Below, one piece after another: positions 5,244 through 5,734 of a stretch of DNA of 5,734 nucleotides. The notes beneath the pieces are model-generated. The model saw only the letters and a program-made list of their open reading frames with translations, was not told the DNA's origin and did not search any database. This stretch comes from Candidatus Hydrogenedentota bacterium (GTDB lineage Bacteria > Hydrogenedentota > Hydrogenedentia > Hydrogenedentales > CAITNO01). The stretch lies in NCBI GenBank assembly GCA_007118765.1, contig SKQZ01000192.1, forward strand, positions 1 through 5,734, written 5' to 3'. Made by a program: the position numbers and the translations under genes. Within the stretch, counting starts at the first letter, position 1; every line of letters begins with the position of its first letter.

Positions 5244-5734
5244 TTATGCTTCGAGCGCGAGAGAAAACCCGTCGCCGGTCATCACCGTGGCATCCGCCTC
5301 GGGCACCTCCTGGGACTCGGGCAGCACAACCGCATTGTTGGCAGGCTCCAGTATGTCGTGGCGTATGTCCACGCCCGGCATAACACGGATCAGTTCAAGG
5401 CCGCGCTCCGTCAGCTTGAACGCGCCGACATTGGTAATATAGAAAATGTTCTGTCCCCGCTCAAGAGCGCATTGACCGTTGAAAGTGATTTCATCCACGG
5501 TTTCGCGCAGCTTGATCTTGCCGCGCTTGGTAATTTTCAGGCGGCCGTCTTCAAGATGCATGGCCCCCTGAAACATCCAGCTGCACACAAAGAACACATT
5601 GCGGGCGGTGGAACTGAAATCAATGAACCCGCCGGGGCCAACATAATTGAGCGGCCCTTCGCCGCGTTTGGACACGTTCACGTTGCCCGCCCGATCAAAC
5701 TCCAGCATGCCCAGAATACTGGCGTCAAGACGCT
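5244..5734 (-). CDS. C-terminal part of a family I CoA-transferase (propionate/acetate CoA-transferase type)
   Basis: The reading frame is open to the right edge, so the gene is partial: 162 residues are visible, beginning RLDASILGMLEFD. Family features are GPGGFIDFS, ARNVFFV.SW, ITKRGKIKL, VDEITFNG, and LTERGLELIRVMPG near the end, matching the C-terminal (beta-like) half of fused-type enzymes such as propionate CoA-transferase and E. coli YdiF. These enzymes move CoA between an acyl-CoA and a short-chain acid through a glutamyl-CoA intermediate. The catalytic glutamate should lie before the visible part, so activity cannot be judged. A tail of about 30 residues after the last family motif is acidic and poorly conserved in appearance. 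It is transcribed toward the hydrolase gene and is the likely first gene of that pair; any promoter lies outside the window. Acyl-chain specificity cannot be assigned. Confidence 0.9.
   Translation of the reverse strand, partial: RLDASILGMLEFDRAGNVNVSKRGEGPLNYVGPGGFIDFSSTARNVFFVCSWMFQGAMHLEDGRLKITKRGKIKLRETVDEITFNGQCALERGQNIFYITNVGAFKLTERGLELIRVMPGVDIRHDILEPANNAVVLPESQEVPEADATVMTGDGFSLALEA

Overview
The window comes from a bacterial chromosome of moderate to fairly high GC content. A classic signal-peptidase-II lipobox and a Sec-type signal peptide suggest a diderm (Gram-negative-type) bacterium. The taxon cannot be fixed from the sequence: no rRNA, tRNA or marker gene is present, and the mix of accessory-type genes would fit several under-studied phyla. 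Gene density is normal, with no mobile element, CRISPR array or RNA gene of a familiar class.

Layout, left to right. Positions 1-146 are non-coding or hold the unidentifiable tail of an upstream gene, and contain the first copy of a 41-nt hairpin repeat. Four plus-strand genes follow: a five-helix DUF3592-like membrane protein (147-1538), a lipoprotein of no recognised family (1650-2390), an exported Memo-family protein (2580-3731) and an AMMECR1-domain protein (3740-4360). The second copy of the hairpin repeat lies just after the lipoprotein stop codon. On the minus strand, convergent with this series, are an alpha/beta hydrolase of the monoacylglycerol lipase type (4371-5207) and, upstream of it, the C-terminal third of a family I CoA-transferase (propionate/acetate CoA-transferase type) that runs off the right edge.

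How the genes relate. The Memo and AMMECR1 genes are 8 nt apart and are two of the three parts of the AmmeMemoRadiSam system; the radical SAM partner is not in the window. The Memo protein is unusual in two ways: it has a signal peptide, and nearly all residues aligned with the metal/active-site positions of the family are substituted. The hydrolase and CoA-transferase look like a two-gene operon (36-nt gap) that could link release of fatty acids to acyl-CoA exchange, but that link is inference.

The two strongest observations are (1) a repeated intergenic hairpin whose two copies differ mostly by changes that preserve base pairing, pointing to a conserved RNA structure, and (2) the degenerate, exported Memo protein encoded beside an apparently intact AMMECR1 protein.
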